64,000 nucleotides of DNA, from NCBI GenBank assembly GCA_905181935.1, contig CAJIZV010000003.1, forward strand, positions 508,001 to 572,000, written 5' to 3'. Under the pieces are notes generated by a model. That model searched no databases and was not told where the DNA came from. It was given only the letters and a program-made list of their open reading frames with translations. Positions 63,649 through 64,000 of this stretch are shown here, one piece after another. The translations under genes were made by a program, and so were the position numbers. How positions within the stretch are numbered: the first letter of the stretch is position 1; each line of letters starts with the position of its first letter. The stretch is from an uncultured Amylibacter sp. Its GTDB lineage: Bacteria > Pseudomonadota > Alphaproteobacteria > Rhodobacterales > Rhodobacteraceae.

Positions 63649-64000
63649 ATGAGATTTGCACATACAATGGTTCGCGTAAGTGACCTTGAAGAAAGTTTAG
63701 ATTTTTGGTGTGATAAGCTAGGACTGATTGAAACACGGCGAAACGACTATGAAAAGGGCCGTTTCACTCTTATTTTCTTAGCGGCGCCTCAAGATGAAAA
63801 GTCATCAATTGACACTAAAGCTCCTGAATTAGAATTAACGTATAACTGGGATGGCGATGAAAAGCTTGAAACAGGGCGTAGTTGGGGACATTTAGCTTAT
63901 CGAGTTAACGACATTTATGCTATTTGCCAGAAATTAATGGATAAGGGTGTAATTATAAATCGCCCACCACATGATGGATATATGGCATTTTTTAAATCAC
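63649..64000 (+). CDS. gloA: lactoylglutathione lyase (glyoxalase I), cut by window edge
   Basis: The first 117 codons of a glyoxalase I-type VOC protein; the frame is open at the right edge. It starts MRFAHTMVRVSDLEESLDFW, with the first metal ligand His5, the Glu in LELTYNWD, and the second His in WGHLAYRV. The fourth ligand should lie just beyond the window. With glutathione it converts methylglyoxal to lactoylglutathione. A GAGGAATA ribosome-binding site precedes the ATG. Confidence 0.88.
   Translation, partial: MRFAHTMVRVSDLEESLDFWCDKLGLIETRRNDYEKGRFTLIFLAAPQDEKSSIDTKAPELELTYNWDGDEKLETGRSWGHLAYRVNDIYAICQKLMDKGVIINRPPHDGYMAFFKS

Noticed and set aside
1..64000. CRISPR arrays and insertion sequences
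   Set aside because: No regularly spaced repeats, cas genes or transposase genes were seen on either strand.

Overview
The window reads as a chromosomal segment of an AT-rich marine alphaproteobacterium of the Rhodobacteraceae (Roseobacter clade). The reasons are the block alr-mlaE-mlaF-radA-cvpA-purF in one orientation, a DUF6280 gene, two DctPQM TRAP uptake systems, a MetR/metF pair and an EF-P/IMPase/YgfZ neighbourhood. Most of the window is visibly AT-rich. The stretch from about 11.4 to 23.1 kb is clearly richer in G+C. No species is claimed.

Layout. 1-2.6 kb: end of a four-carbon sugar-acid operon (otnK-otnC-otnI, otnK cut by the left edge). 3-5.9 kb: an exported small protein, a GST-like protein, a 59-residue basic protein and a tandem pair of related small membrane proteins. 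5.93-23.62 kb: a putative tRNA-Cys-associated integrated island. It has an intact tRNA-Cys at 23551-23624 and a same-orientation 45-nt copy of the tRNA 3' part at 5930-5974, and no integrase is visible between them. The island carries a DUF4956-CotH-VTC-metallophosphoesterase operon (the last gene broken by a stop), a decayed unknown gene, and an 11.6-kb catabolic cluster. That cluster has a GntR regulator, a Gfo/Idh/MocA oxidoreductase, a DctPQM transporter, a TIM-barrel/HPPD-like fusion, a citryl-CoA-lyase-like protein, a second TIM barrel, an acylating aldehyde dehydrogenase and a ThDP enzyme. 23.7-27.8 kb: a DUF457-like membrane protein, cobQ, a TolC-family protein and a Pcm-like methyltransferase. 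28.6-35.1 kb: a second TRAP operon with an amidase, a small membrane protein and two hydroxyacid dehydrogenases. 35.3-64 kb: mostly conserved core genes (valS, metF, efp, hrpB, rpmB, purF, cvpA, radA, mla genes, alr, lepA) with a few accessory genes.

How the genes may work together. The island cluster looks like a complete uptake-and-degradation unit for an unidentified organic acid. Its three promoter regions share ATATCATA half-sites, a plausible operator for the GntR protein. The ThDP enzyme, acylating dehydrogenase and citryl-CoA-lyase homologue would suit a chain from 2-oxo acid to aldehyde to acyl-CoA to cleaved products. The exact route is not one I recognise. The second TRAP operon probably feeds an amide or hydroxy acid into central metabolism.

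Several genes are damaged or catalytically odd. The serine-glyoxylate aminotransferase gene has two in-frame TAA codons, and the metallophosphoesterase gene has one. The inositol-monophosphatase-like protein and the TIM-barrel half of the fusion protein lack canonical metal ligands.
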